Shown here: positions 27,100 through 38,200 of the stretch, piece after piece
Layout of the letters: each line of letters opens with the position of its first letter
Position numbering within the stretch: position 1 is the first letter of the stretch
Assembly (NCBI RefSeq): GCF_001314995.1
Contig: NZ_CP012938.1
Location: forward strand, 4,340,001 to 4,404,000
Source: Bacteroides ovatus
GTDB taxonomy: Bacteria > Bacteroidota > Bacteroidia > Bacteroidales > Bacteroidaceae
Length of the DNA: 64,000 nt
Reading direction: 5' to 3'
Position numbers and translations under genes: made by a program
The notes under the pieces: generated by a model
Seen by the model: the letters and a program-made list of their open reading frames with translations, nothing else
The model's database searches: none
What the model was told of the DNA's origin: nothing

Positions 27100-27178
27100 C
27101 TGATGTTAAATTGATTAAAGTCTGATTTTTATAAACGTTTTCTATGATTGAAGGTTAGAAAAATTGGGGGATATATTT

Positions 27179-28279
27179 TTATTCTACAACGTTTATAGTC
27201 AGTTCACGTACTACTTGACCACCTTGATGGACGTAGTTTGCATTGTTGGCTACGAAAGTAGCGGTATATGTACCGGCCTCTTCATAGGTATGTGAGTATA
27301 TCTCCAACGATTGCGAGATATTCTTGATAGCTACACCAGCGTCAGGATCGCAGGAACCGTTAAGGAGGATGGAATTGGAGATAAGCCAAGTATCTCCTTT
27401 TGTATACCCTGCTGCTCCGCCACTGGTTACGAAATCGCTTGGCTGGCTAATTCTCCAGAAATAAGGAATATTACCGTCTACAGTAGCATATGCTATTTTA
27501 TCTGCATATTCTGCGCTTTTCATCTCTTCAAGTGTGAGGTTTTTATTTCCTAATGCTTCCTTCAATTTGGTAAGATGAGTGTTGTTTTTTGAAAGATCAT
27601 CTAAATTGTAGGTTACATTTAAAGCCGAGAATTCGAAGTTCTTTGCATTAATTGTGGTTGATTTTCCATTGTTGAACTCCAGATTAAGCTGTAAGCCTTT
27701 AATATGTATTACAGGCATTGTGCTGCTATTATCAAGAGGGTTGAGGCGGAAAGCAATGCTGATTTCTTTACCCAAGTAAGATATTAAAGGACAAGAATAG
27801 TCTTTAGTATCTTTGGTTGCTTTAGGAAGCTCATCTTGGCTGACAAGTTCTGTCCATTCGCAATTAGTAACTGCTTCTTTGTCTTTTTCCACATTGTTGC
27901 CACTAATTCCTTCGAATTGATCGGATATTAATATGTGAGTAGAACCTTCGATGGTTTTCGCACTACCATAGTCATATACTACGGAGAAGTTGATTTCACA
28001 TTTTTCTACGTCTTCCGGTTGCATTTCAATTCTGTTCCGGTGTTTGTATTCGTGCCCTATCTCACCGCTGAAGAAACTGATAAAATCAGGGTCACCATCG
28101 AAGCTGAACGTTACAGGGTTTCCTTTCTTTACAGTCACAGTTTTGCCATCGAAGCTGACATTGCTGTCTGTCACCACACCCACTTCCATTGCTGTTTCTT
28201 CTTTTAATTCCTTGTCGCATGAAGCCAGGGATAGTCCGGCAAAAGCGATAGTCATCAAACTTTTATATATTATTTTCAT
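27179..28279 (-). CDS. DUF5017-type surface glycan-binding lipoprotein
   Basis: The 366-residue lipoprotein (signal ending LSLASC-DKELKEE) has a PKD/Ig-like N-terminus (VTVKKGNPVTFSFDGDPDFISFFSGE) and a DUF5017 pattern, with WRISQPSDF and a C-terminal Ig-like strand set ending RELTINVVE. In SusC/D loci such proteins sit on the cell surface and bind polysaccharide. It is the last gene of the operon, 30 bp after susD and before the terminator at 27070-27099. It occupies the position of BT3330 in the B. thetaiotaomicron chondroitin locus (from memory). Confidence 0.8.
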   Translation of the reverse strand: MKIIYKSLMTIAFAGLSLASCDKELKEETAMEVGVVTDSNVSFDGKTVTVKKGNPVTFSFDGDPDFISFFSGEIGHEYKHRNRIEMQPEDVEKCEINFSVVYDYGSAKTIEGSTHILISDQFEGISGNNVEKDKEAVTNCEWTELVSQDELPKATKDTKDYSCPLISYLGKEISIAFRLNPLDNSSTMPVIHIKGLQLNLEFNNGKSTTINAKNFEFSALNVTYNLDDLSKNNTHLTKLKEALGNKNLTLEEMKSAEYADKIAYATVDGNIPYFWRISQPSDFVTSGGAAGYTKGDTWLISNSILLNGSCDPDAGVAIKNISQSLEIYSHTYEEAGTYTATFVANNANYVHQGGQVVRELTINVVE

Positions 28280-28309
28280 GTCCTTTTCTTTTTAAAGTTA
28301 TTAAGAGAA

Positions 28310-30082
28310 TTACCAACCCGGATTATTCGTCTTGATAGCACCGTTTGATCCTATTTCATTGGCAGGAATCGGGAAATAATTGTAAGACTTCGGAATATTG
28401 AAGTAAGTATATACATTGATTCCGAATTTCCAGGATTCGTCAGCCTGTGCCTTGTCCACTTGTTCCTGCATCAGTTTGTGATAGTCTCCCCAGCGGATCA
28501 GGTCGAAACGGCGTGTATATTCGAAGCAGAGTTCCATAGCACGTTCGTCTTTGATAGCCTTACGGAAGCCGGTTTCATCCAGATTTGCTGCAAGCTTGTT
28601 GATTCCTGCACGTTCTCTTACCGCATTGATACATTCATAAGCCAGATCATTAGGACCATGGTTGACTTCATTTTCAGCTTCTGCAATCATCAGCAGAATG
28701 TCAGAGTAGCGGAGAAGAGGGAAGTTGATGGAAGTATCGTTCTTGCTCTTCTTGTCTGCCTCATATTCTCTACGATATTTGGCAGCAGCTCTATTGCGGT
28801 TCTTATTGGCATCATTCTTCGATTCGCGATCACCGTAAGTAGAACCGGGCTCTGTTTTGCCATAGCTGAAGGATTGATTCCAATATTGTTGTTCCACTTC
28901 ATCTCTTTTTCCTTTCACAAATTCACGACCGTCTACCGGAGTACCTTCTCCTGCTGACTGGGTGTAAGTGAATGGAGCGATGTTCCAGTTGCAACGGTCA
29001 ATGTCACCGTTTGCTTCATACAATTCGAGCAGTTTAGGAGTATTCCAGATAAAAGCGTATGCATAACCCGGGTCACCTTTACCGGTGATGGATGCTTTGG
29101 AAGAAAGATCTTTACCCTGAATACCAATGATATTACCGATTCTACCTTCTGCACGTACATCCGTTGAACGGTTACCTGCAAATTCTACTTCCCAAATACT
29201 TTCATTAGCCTTGGCACCATCCTTATTGAGAGCAGTGTTATACTTATCAGAACAAATGTCGATAAAGAAGTCCCAATATTTGGCAGTTAGTGAATGACCC
29301 TCATTCTTGACTAACTGTGCATAGTAACTTGCTTTTTTGAAATATTCTGTAATCTCGGCACTAGTCGTGTTGTTAGCCAAACCCACTTCCTTGTCACGTT
29401 TAGGTTCACCGGCCCGGAACATATATACACGCGCCAACATTCCCCAAGCAGCCGATTTGGAAACACGTCCCGGTAAATAGTTCAAATCTTGAGCAGATTT
29501 GAGATCCTCGGCAGAACCATACATCTCTTTGATGATAAAATCATAAATCGTCTGTTTGTCCGTACGTGGAATGGAGAGGTTATAGGCATCTTCTGTAGAA
29601 GTAGTCTTGAAAGGTACATCTCCCCAACATTCTACCAAAGTAAAATAATAGAATGCGCGTAAGAAACGGGCTTCGGCTTTGTACTGCTTGCGGGTATCGT
29701 CGTTCATATCGGGCACTGCATCAATATTTTCCAGGAAAATATTGGCTCTGTTGATGCCGGAGTATAATGTGTACCACAATGCTGCAACGGCCGGATCACT
29801 TGTGTTGGCATTGTTACAGATCAACCCACTTTTGTTAGGTCCGCGGTTGGCACCACCATAGTGTCCCAGATCGTCACCTCCTACAAGGTATAAGAACTCA
29901 TTTCCGTAGAAGGAACTTTGTCCCAGAATGGCATAGGTTCCTGTCAGCCAAGAGGTAGCGTCCGCTTCATTTTTGAAGAAGTTTTCAGGAGTGGTGTATG
30001 TCGGGTCTTTTTCCAAGAAATCGCAGGAAGTCAGGTTAAGTCCGACAAGAAGTGATATGATGATTATTTTTATTGTTTTCAT
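28310..30082 (-). CDS. SusD-like glycan-binding lipoprotein
   Basis: The 590-residue lipoprotein (signal ending LNLTSC-DFLEKDP) has the RagB/SusD fold: PTYTTPENFFKNEADATSWL near the start, TPR-like helices (KAEARFLRAFYYFTLVECWGDVPF), RYSDILLMIAEAENEVN, and the family ending PIPANEIGSNGAIKTNNPGW. It caps the SusC transporter and binds oligosaccharide at the surface. It lies 27 bp after susC. Probable ligand: chondroitin or hyaluronan, from the PL8 and sulfatase context. Confidence 0.95.
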   Translation of the reverse strand: MKTIKIIIISLLVGLNLTSCDFLEKDPTYTTPENFFKNEADATSWLTGTYAILGQSSFYGNEFLYLVGGDDLGHYGGANRGPNKSGLICNNANTSDPAVAALWYTLYSGINRANIFLENIDAVPDMNDDTRKQYKAEARFLRAFYYFTLVECWGDVPFKTTSTEDAYNLSIPRTDKQTIYDFIIKEMYGSAEDLKSAQDLNYLPGRVSKSAAWGMLARVYMFRAGEPKRDKEVGLANNTTSAEITEYFKKASYYAQLVKNEGHSLTAKYWDFFIDICSDKYNTALNKDGAKANESIWEVEFAGNRSTDVRAEGRIGNIIGIQGKDLSSKASITGKGDPGYAYAFIWNTPKLLELYEANGDIDRCNWNIAPFTYTQSAGEGTPVDGREFVKGKRDEVEQQYWNQSFSYGKTEPGSTYGDRESKNDANKNRNRAAAKYRREYEADKKSKNDTSINFPLLRYSDILLMIAEAENEVNHGPNDLAYECINAVRERAGINKLAANLDETGFRKAIKDERAMELCFEYTRRFDLIRWGDYHKLMQEQVDKAQADESWKFGINVYTYFNIPKSYNYFPIPANEIGSNGAIKTNNPGW

Positions 30083-30109
30083 ATACGTAATTGTTTGAAG
30101 GATGATTGA

Positions 30110-33100
30110 TTAGAAACCTAAGTTTATACCAAAACTGATAGAGTAGGCTCTCGGATAAGCGGAGAAGTCCAGTCCCGGAGTCAGTGCGCCTTCACGGATA
30201 GATACTTCCGGGTCGTAACCGGAATACCCTGTACATGTCCATAGATTCTGACCGGCAACGAATACGCGTGCATTGTCTATCTTCCATTTCTTGGTCAGTT
30301 GTTTCGGCAGTGTATATCCTAAAGACACGGTCTTCAGACGAAGGAACGAACCATCTTCGATAATACGTGTAGAGAACACTTTGTTAGAACCGGAGTCGGT
30401 AGCTCTCGGAATATTACTTTCCGGATTTTCCGGTGTCCAGCGGTCTGCGTAACTTGCGTATTGGTTCAAGTCACGTGTTTTATTGCTGTTCTCGAAGAAC
30501 AGGCGGTTGGCATTCAATACATCGTTTCCATACGACCATTGGAAGAAGATGCTCAAGTCAAATCCTTTGTATTCGAAATTGTTGGTAAATCCGCCTGTAT
30601 GTTTCGGCATACCGTTACCGATCATAGTACGGTCGTTATCGTCAATGATACCGTCACCATTCAGGTCTGCGTATTTCGGCATACCCGGTTGTGTGTTACT
30701 TTCGGAAGAGAAATACGGAACATTGCGTTTCAGTGTATATGTATCACCCACTTTGTCGAAATCTTCGTATTTGTATGTACCTTCATAGATGAATCCGTAC
30801 ATCATTCCCATCGGATAACCCACTTTGGCAATGTAGCTGTATTGGGAGTTATAGTTTTGGTCAAATTTGGCTGCACTCAACAGAGAAGATTGGTTTTCGG
30901 CCAATTCTAAAACTTTGTTCTTGTTGAATGCAATATTAAAGTTAGTAGTCCATGAGAAATGACGGTTCTTGATATTGGTCGTGTTCAATGTGAACTCGAT
31001 ACCTTGGTTGCGTACCTTTCCTACATTCTTCATGGCACTGAAATAACCGGAAGAGGTGGGAAGCGCAGTATTCAGCAACAGGTCACGAGTTGTTTTACGA
31101 TACCAGTCTACGGTTAATCCGATACGTTCGTCCAGGAAGCCCAAGTCCAGACCCAGGTTCCACTGTTCAGTAGTCTCCCATTTCAGTTTTCTGTTTCTTA
31201 AGGAAGTAGGCACTGTACCTACACTTGTCAGACTGTTCTCGAACGGATATACACCACTCGGTAGGCTACCAATCGAAATAAAATCCCCAACTTTATCTTT
31301 TAATATCTGATATAAAGCGTACGTATCATACTCGCCTACGCGATTGTTACCGGTCAATCCCCAGCTTACTCTTAATTTACCGGAAGAAACAACAGATTTC
31401 AATGGTTTCATGAAATCTTCTTCCATGAATCCCCAAGCCAATGAACCGGAAGGGAAATAGCCGAAACGGTTATCACCACGGAACTTGGAAGAACCGTCGG
31501 AACGGAAAGAAACCGTTGCATAATACAATGATTTATAGTTGTAGTTCAAACGTCCCAGGAAAGAAAGCATAGACCAGGAACTCTTTAATGATTTGGTCGT
31601 ACTGGGAGTTCCTTCACTCATTCCTGCCATCCCGAGTGCTTCGTTTGGAATTTGCACTGTCTTGTATGAATAGTATTCATAGTCGGAATTTTGCAGAGTT
31701 ACACCTACCATACTATTAAAGAAATGCTTCCGTTTGATATTGGTCTGATAGGTTAGAATATTTTCGTTCAACCACGTTGCACGTTGAGAATGGTAGATTT
31801 CTGCATTCACCTTATCGGATGATTTCGGATTACCATAACGAGTTTTCGAGTTGTTGAATGTTTCCCCTTTGCGGGTATCGAACGTGTAACCGCCGGAAAC
31901 TTTCAACTTCAATCCTTTGATAAATTCATATTCTGCGAATCCGTTGAACTGGATATAGTTCGCATACGTCTTGCGATATTCGTTTTTCAAAGACATGATA
32001 GGGTTGAAACGATAGTCGTTGGTATTGTTTATCGCGTCGTCCATAATATTGTCCATCAACGAGTTTAATGGTCTGTCCGGTTCTGTCACAGGGCGATATC
32101 CCCATACACTATAGAACAGGTTATTCATACCACTGTATGAGTTCTGGGAAGGAGAACCACCGGTAGTTGTAGTACTGGAATAGTTGGTCGTCAGATAGAT
32201 TTTCAGTTTTTTCTTTTGGATGGTAGTACCCATACGGCCTTGTACGCGCTTGTAGTTTGATTCCAACAAGATACCGTCCTGGTCATAATAAGATAAAGAA
32301 GCGTTGTAACGAACTCCTTCCGAACCACCGGTCAGGCTGACATTGTGGCTTTGCATCCATGCGCTGCGGAAGATTTCATCCTGCCAATTATATTGCGGAA
32401 TATTCCTATAATCTTCCAGTCCCCATTTCTTGCCGTCATAATTCATGAAGTAGGTAGTTTCCATATCTTTGGGACTACGTTCTGCCTGTAGTTTGACGAA
32501 TTCATAGGCATCCATCATCGGGATCGTTTTGGTGATATGCTGAATACCGAAACTTCCGTCGTATTTAATTTTAGGTTGGCCGATTGTTCCTTTCTTGGTT
32601 GTAATCATCACGACACCGTTGGCACCACGAGCACCGTAGATAGCGGTAGCAGAGGCATCCTTCAGGAAGTCGAGTGACTCGATATCGTTCTGATTAATGG
32701 CTGCGGCTATGGAGGGGTCTTCCACCGGGAAACCGTCAATGACATAAAGAGGAGAGTTGTCCTGTGTCAAAGAGTTGTTACCACGGATGACGATGTTCAT
32801 CTGTCCGCCCGGCATACCTTCGCCCGAACTTACGTTGACACCGGCAATACGTCCGCCCAATGTCTCGCCGAAAGAAGCAGTCGGAGTGCTAAGTAGTTCC
32901 GCCATACTGGCTTTGGCAACAGAGCCAGTCAGATCCTTCTTGCGTATCTCCTGATAGCCGACTACTACCACTTCGTCCAATGTCTTTGTGTCTTCCTTTA
33001 ATGTGATAACCATTGGCTTTTGAGTGTCCACCTTCATTTCTACTGTGACATAACCAATGAAAGAAATAACCAATATCGAATTTTTATTGGGCACGTTAAA

Positions 33101-33304
33101 AGCAAATTTACCGTCAAGGTCAGTGATTGTTCCTTGCGAAGTACCTTTTACCTGGACACTGGCTCCCGGCACTCCTTCTCCTAAGTTATCCTTCACTGTA
33201 CCTTTAACAAGTACCTGTGCAAGTACAAAAGAAACAGAAAACAGGATCAGTCCGATGGAGGAGAGCATCCTTTTTCTAGTTTGAGTGGATAAATGTTTTT
33301 TCAT
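30110..33304 (-). CDS. SusC-like TonB-dependent glycan transporter
   Basis: This 1064-residue outer-membrane transporter has a signal peptide, a CarboxypepD_reg-like domain (VKGTVKDNLGEGVPGASVQV), a TonB box region (DEVVVVGYQEIRKKDLTG), a plug with IVIRGNNSLTQDNSPLYVIDG and SATAIYGARGANGVVMITTKKG, and a barrel ending AYSISFGINLGF. It imports oligosaccharides with TonB energy. Own -7 box at 33343-33350; susD and the DUF5017 gene follow in one operon. Confidence 0.96.
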   Translation of the reverse strand: MKKHLSTQTRKRMLSSIGLILFSVSFVLAQVLVKGTVKDNLGEGVPGASVQVKGTSQGTITDLDGKFAFNVPNKNSILVISFIGYVTVEMKVDTQKPMVITLKEDTKTLDEVVVVGYQEIRKKDLTGSVAKASMAELLSTPTASFGETLGGRIAGVNVSSGEGMPGGQMNIVIRGNNSLTQDNSPLYVIDGFPVEDPSIAAAINQNDIESLDFLKDASATAIYGARGANGVVMITTKKGTIGQPKIKYDGSFGIQHITKTIPMMDAYEFVKLQAERSPKDMETTYFMNYDGKKWGLEDYRNIPQYNWQDEIFRSAWMQSHNVSLTGGSEGVRYNASLSYYDQDGILLESNYKRVQGRMGTTIQKKKLKIYLTTNYSSTTTTGGSPSQNSYSGMNNLFYSVWGYRPVTEPDRPLNSLMDNIMDDAINNTNDYRFNPIMSLKNEYRKTYANYIQFNGFAEYEFIKGLKLKVSGGYTFDTRKGETFNNSKTRYGNPKSSDKVNAEIYHSQRATWLNENILTYQTNIKRKHFFNSMVGVTLQNSDYEYYSYKTVQIPNEALGMAGMSEGTPSTTKSLKSSWSMLSFLGRLNYNYKSLYYATVSFRSDGSSKFRGDNRFGYFPSGSLAWGFMEEDFMKPLKSVVSSGKLRVSWGLTGNNRVGEYDTYALYQILKDKVGDFISIGSLPSGVYPFENSLTSVGTVPTSLRNRKLKWETTEQWNLGLDLGFLDERIGLTVDWYRKTTRDLLLNTALPTSSGYFSAMKNVGKVRNQGIEFTLNTTNIKNRHFSWTTNFNIAFNKNKVLELAENQSSLLSAAKFDQNYNSQYSYIAKVGYPMGMMYGFIYEGTYKYEDFDKVGDTYTLKRNVPYFSSESNTQPGMPKYADLNGDGIIDDNDRTMIGNGMPKHTGGFTNNFEYKGFDLSIFFQWSYGNDVLNANRLFFENSNKTRDLNQYASYADRWTPENPESNIPRATDSGSNKVFSTRIIEDGSFLRLKTVSLGYTLPKQLTKKWKIDNARVFVAGQNLWTCTGYSGYDPEVSIREGALTPGLDFSAYPRAYSISFGINLGF

Positions 33305-33342
33305 ATATTAAAAATTAAGTGATTTTATTGAATCTACGCTTG

Positions 33343-33350
33343 CAAAGATA
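33343..33350 (-). promoter_or_regulatory. -7 box for SusC/D operon
   Basis: CAAAGATA reads TATCTTTG on the minus strand, 38 bp before the susC ATG. Confidence 0.65.
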
Positions 33351-33427
33351 GATGGATTGAATATTCTAATATGGATAGAATTATTCAAGATTGGTGCAAA
33401 ATCATACAATTTTTCTGTTCTCATAAA

Positions 33428-34963
33428 CTATTTTTCTTTTACGGATTCTAGTAATTCAGATAATTCTTTCACTATGTCGGGATATTGTTTTGATACATTC
33501 GTTTTCTCCGATGGATCGGAGGATAAATCGTAAAGTTGAGGCTGTTTGTCGTTGCCTAACTCCATTTTCGTCCAATACTCGATAGCGGGGCCGTCGCTCG
33601 GTTCGATGTATTTCCATTGACCTTTTATGATGGCAAGTGTGTTATTGAGATTCTGTTGAACGACATACTCACGGTTTGTATTATTTTTGCCGAGGAGTAC
33701 GTTCAGATGTTCTTGACTATCGGGAGCAGCTCCTTTACGTAAAGGTTGGTCCAAAAGGGAGGCGAGCGATGCATACACATCTATTTGAGAGAAAAGAGCT
33801 TGTTGCTTGTTCGGCTTTACTCGGGCAGGCCAGCGGACGATAAATGGAACGCGTGTCCCCGCTTCGTAAGCACTGTATTTCCCACCACGGTAGATCCCCA
33901 TCGGAGTATGCCCGTTGAGAAGTTCGTAAGCTTGGTCTTGATAGCCGTCGTCGATAACAGGACCGTTATCGCTGGTAAAGATCAGGATGGTGTTGTCTGC
34001 GATGTGGAGGCTGTCCAGTGTGTGCATGATTTCACCGATGGTCCAGTCCAGTTGCAGGATGACGTCGCCACGAGTGCCGAGCCCGCTTTTGCCTGCGAAA
34101 CGTGGGTGGGGGATGCGTGGTACATGTACGTCTTGCGTACCCATATATAAGAAGAAAGGTTCTTCCTGATGGGATGCAATGAAATTCTTAGCCTTATGAG
34201 TGATGATATCGGCTATGTCTTCATCTTTCCAAAGGGCGGATTTTCCTCCGGTCATCCAACCGATGCGGGGAATGCCGTTGATAATTGTATTGTTGTGTCC
34301 CTGGCTGGGTTTTAAAGTGACGAGCTCTGGGTTCTCTTCTCCCGTAGGCCAGTCGCCGACTTTGTGGTCGTAACTTACGGTGATAGGATCATTGGGGTCA
34401 AGTCCTACGACATGTCCGTTTTCTACAAATACACAAGGTACACGGTCTACGGTAGCCGGAATAATAAATTCGTAGTCAAAACCAATGCTTTGTGCGTTAG
34501 GGGTAATCCGGTTGTTAAAGTCGGTTCCACCTTTCGGACCGAGTCCCAGATGCCATTTGCCTACTGCACCGGTTGCGTATCCTGCATCTTTCAGCATATC
34601 TGCCATGGTGATGCAGGTAGTGTCGATAATGAGTTCAGAGTTGCCGGGAGCGATTCCTGTGTTTTCCTGTCTCCAAGGATACATACCTGTCAGGAGTCCG
34701 AAACGGGAAGGGGTGCTGGTGGCAGAAGTTGCATAAGCATTGGTGAATTGTACTCCTTGTCCTGCCAACCGGTCGATGTTGGGAGTGCTCACTTTTGTTG
34801 CTCCATAACAACTTAAATCACCAATGCCGAGATCATCTGCAAATATATAAATAATGTTAGGCTTTTGGCTATTCTGCCCATTGTTCTTTTGGGGTGCATG
34901 ATTGCATCCTGACAGCGTGACGATGCCGGACAATAGGGGAATTAGACGCGAAACGTTTTTCAT
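33428..34963 (-). CDS. S1-family sulfatase, serine type, lipoprotein
   Basis: The 511-residue protein (ATG 34963 gives signal ...GIVTLSGC; upstream frame lacks support) removes sulfate esters. IIYIFADDLGIGDLSCYG supplies the metal-binding Asp pair. The formylglycine motif is S-T-P-S-R with Ser83, so maturation needs an anaerobic Ser-type maturase, not encoded here. FTSDNGP and GHTPMGIYRGGKYSAYEAGTRVPFIVRWP are typical active-site strands. Close in position and pattern to BT3333, remembered as a GalNAc-6-O-sulfatase, which fits the PL8 lyase. Probably periplasmic or surface facing. Confidence 0.9.
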   Translation of the reverse strand: MKNVSRLIPLLSGIVTLSGCNHAPQKNNGQNSQKPNIIYIFADDLGIGDLSCYGATKVSTPNIDRLAGQGVQFTNAYATSATSTPSRFGLLTGMYPWRQENTGIAPGNSELIIDTTCITMADMLKDAGYATGAVGKWHLGLGPKGGTDFNNRITPNAQSIGFDYEFIIPATVDRVPCVFVENGHVVGLDPNDPITVSYDHKVGDWPTGEENPELVTLKPSQGHNNTIINGIPRIGWMTGGKSALWKDEDIADIITHKAKNFIASHQEEPFFLYMGTQDVHVPRIPHPRFAGKSGLGTRGDVILQLDWTIGEIMHTLDSLHIADNTILIFTSDNGPVIDDGYQDQAYELLNGHTPMGIYRGGKYSAYEAGTRVPFIVRWPARVKPNKQQALFSQIDVYASLASLLDQPLRKGAAPDSQEHLNVLLGKNNTNREYVVQQNLNNTLAIIKGQWKYIEPSDGPAIEYWTKMELGNDKQPQLYDLSSDPSEKTNVSKQYPDIVKELSELLESVKEK

Positions 34964-34998
34964 AATGCTGAATGTTTTAGGAAATAATGTAATGAACA

Positions 34999-35006
34999 CA
35001 AAGATA
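34999..35006 (-). promoter_or_regulatory. -7 box for sulfatase gene
   Basis: CAAAGATA reads TATCTTTG on the minus strand, 36 bp before the ATG at 34963. Confidence 0.6.
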
Positions 35007-35130
35007 AGCGAATGGAACAAAAAGAATGAGTAGGAATGTACAAGTGAAGTACAAAATAGTACACTTAAGAAGTTACCTTCTTTATTCGGGCGAAGATGTC
35101 CGGACTAAAAAACCGTTTATATCATAAATT

Positions 35131-35212
35131 TAGGCACGGATTACACGGATTAACGCTGTTGTTTTCATACTCATCGTTTTTTAATCCGTGAAATCCGTGT
35201 GATCCGTGCCTA
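35131..35212. repeat. Inverted repeat with GGATTACACGGATT motif
   Basis: 35131-35150 pairs with 35193-35212 over 20 bp with one mismatch; ATCCGTG is repeated three times in the right arm. It lies just after the HTCS stop and before the sulfatase promoter, so may terminate HTCS transcription. Similar dispersed palindromes are familiar in Bacteroides genomes. Confidence 0.7.
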
Positions 35213-35255
35213 ATAATATAAGATTATTTTGCAAGAGTGCTTGTATAGTTGCCTG

Positions 35256-38200
35256 CTAATCTGTTTCTTCTCCGTCCCCTTCTTCTTCGCTCTCTTCTCC
35301 TTTACGATAAGCCAGCGGACTGACGTGATAAATCTCCTTGAAACATTTACTGAAATAGCGGGAGGAGGAGAACCCAATCCGGTCAGAGATCTCCGTGATA
35401 TTCAGCTCCGGGTTATTCCTTAACATGACAGCGCCTTTTTTGAGACGTATGCTTAGGATGAAATCATTCGGGGTCTGGCCTGTAACTGCTTTCAGTTTAG
35501 TGAATAGGTTCGTACGTGCCATACCCATTTCGCGGGCGAAGATATTAACGTTGAAATCCGTATTGTCCAGATGACGTTCGATAATGGCCATCGCGCGGTC
35601 GAGCATCTCCTTATCCATCGGGTTGGTAGCCAACATTTGGGCAAAAGCCTGTGGTTGTTTGCTGAACTTCTCTTGCAATAGCCGGCGGGAATTAACCAGG
35701 TTATTGCAGCGGGAAATCAGAAGATTGGTATTAAACGGTTTCGTGATATAATCATCCGCACCAATCTTCAAACCTTCGATATTGTGCTCTATAGCAGTAC
35801 GTGCGGTTAATAATACCACCGGAATATGGCAAGTGTTAAAGTCCGTCTTGATCTGTTTGCAAAGTTCCGTACCCGACATGCGTGGCATTACGACATCACT
35901 TAAAATGATGCTCGGCATATCCTTCTGTATCATCTCTAATGCTTCTACTCCGTCGGAAGCCGTACTGACTTGATAGAATGTTTCGAAAATACCGACTAAC
36001 ATCTGTTTGATAGATTCATTGTCTTCCACTATCAGCATTTTGGCGTCTTCGATGCGCTTGTTATCTTCTTCTTTCCATTCCGAATCAGGGATTATTTCTA
36101 CTGAAGGAACAATAGTCTCTGTTTGCTGGATGGTTTCCGTATCATCTTTCGCTATTTGCTCTTCTGTGAAGTGTTCCTTGCCTAGTTTGAGGGTGATAAT
36201 GAAACTGCTTCCTTTGCCCGGTTCGCTTTCTACCCGGATTGTGCCGTGATGAAGTTCCACAATACCTTTTGTCAGTGCCAGTCCGATGCCTGTACCGGCT
36301 CCGGTATTCAGCGAGTTGAGATGTTCGGTCTGATAGAAACGGTCGAATATCTTATCAATTTCGGCAGCGGCGATACCTGTCCCGGTATCTTTTATTTCAA
36401 TGATGACATGGTCTTTCTCCTGCGATACATTAATCGAAATTGTATCTTCGGCCTTGGTATGCTTCACTGCATTAGACAGCAGGTTGTTTATTACTTTCTG
36501 CATCTGCTTTTGGTCATACCATACTTCAATGTCATCCTTCTGTTTGTTGAACTTGAAGTTGATTTGTTTACTGCTCGCATATTCGAGGAAGAGCAGATAA
36601 TTCTCATACAGGAAGTTAACCAGATTGTGCTGGCTAACTTTGATCTTCATGTGACCCTGTTCCTGTTTACGGAAATCAAGTAGTTCCGTAATCAGTTCCC
36701 GTAATTGGAGACTGTTCTTGTAGATTCCCAATACCTTATTATATATGTTAGGCGTAAATGTCTGCACCTGCAACAAAGTTTCCACTTGTCCCACGATCAG
36801 CGTTAACGGTGTGCGGAATTCGTGCGAGATGTTAGTGAAGAAACGGAGTTTCGACTGGTTCAATGCTTCGAGGTCTTCAATATGCTTCTTTTCGTACTTC
36901 AAAGACTCACGGAGTTTGATGCGCGAATTATAGTTCTGAATAAGATACCATAACAGGCTGATAGTGACAATGGTATAAATCAGGTAAGCCCACCATGTCT
37001 CATACCATGAAGGGAGTACGATAATCAGCAGTCTGGCCTCTTTTATTCCTTCCCTCTGTGATTTGATGACAAGGGTATATTTACCCGGATTCAGGTTTGT
37101 ATAAGTAATCAGCGTTTGCTTCCGGTAAGTATGGTTCCATTCGTCTGAGAAACCCTCCAGGCGATAGAGAATTTCATCTCTGTTGGCAGGGATGAAGTTG
37201 GAAGTGGCATATTCGATGCTAAACATCGATTGATTCGCTTTCAGACTGATTTCCGGAGTATGACAGATCGACTGTTCCAGGATGCCGCTTTCATCTCCCG
37301 GAACTACTTCTTTTCCGTTGACAAACAGGCGGGAAAGAATGATATTATATGATTTGGGAGTGAAATGTAATTTTTTCTCCCAGAAAGAAATCATTCCCTG
37401 AATACCGCCAAGGAATACTTCTCCGTCATGTGTCACAAATAGTGCGTTTTCATTGACGGCAGTCAACGGGAATCCATTCTCCGTACCGTAATTATAGAAT
37501 TTCTTGCTTGGATAGTTGAACTGTGAGAATCCCTGATTGGTAATCAGCAATAAGTCTCCTTTCTGTATGGACGATTCGCATACTTCGTAGATACAGTCGC
37601 TGGATAAACCATCTGTCTGTACATCGAAGTTTTCAAAGTCATCACTTGCCTTACGGTAACGGTCGAGACCGCTTCCGGAGGTGCAGAACCACAGATTACC
37701 GTTACTGTCCTGCATGATACTGTTGATATTATTGTTGCTAAGACTGTTCGGATTAGCGGGATTGTGTGGATAATTAGTAAGTTTACCGCTGTCGAACCGG
37801 TAAGAATAAACACCCTCCCCGGTAGCCGCAATCCACAATGTACCGTCTTTATCAATGCAAAGACTGGCTACCATGCCAATACCTCTTCCTTCTTTAGTCT
37901 CTTTGAAGAGCTGTTGGCAAGCGCCTGTTGCCGGATTGAAAAGACAAACACCGTTTTGTGTGGCGACAACCAGCTTGTCCTTATAAGGTACAATGTCTCG
38001 GACGATATCCGAAGGTAGTGAGGTTGGGTCTCCGGCTTTCATTCGGTAGACTGTGAAACGGTTAGTACGCAGGTCGAGTTTGTTCAATCCTCCCAAGTGT
38101 GTACCTATCCACATGATTTCATTAGTCCGGTCGTAGTAGATTGCTTTGACATTGTTATGGGAAATGCTATTTTTGCCCTCTTCGTGGCGATACCACCGAT

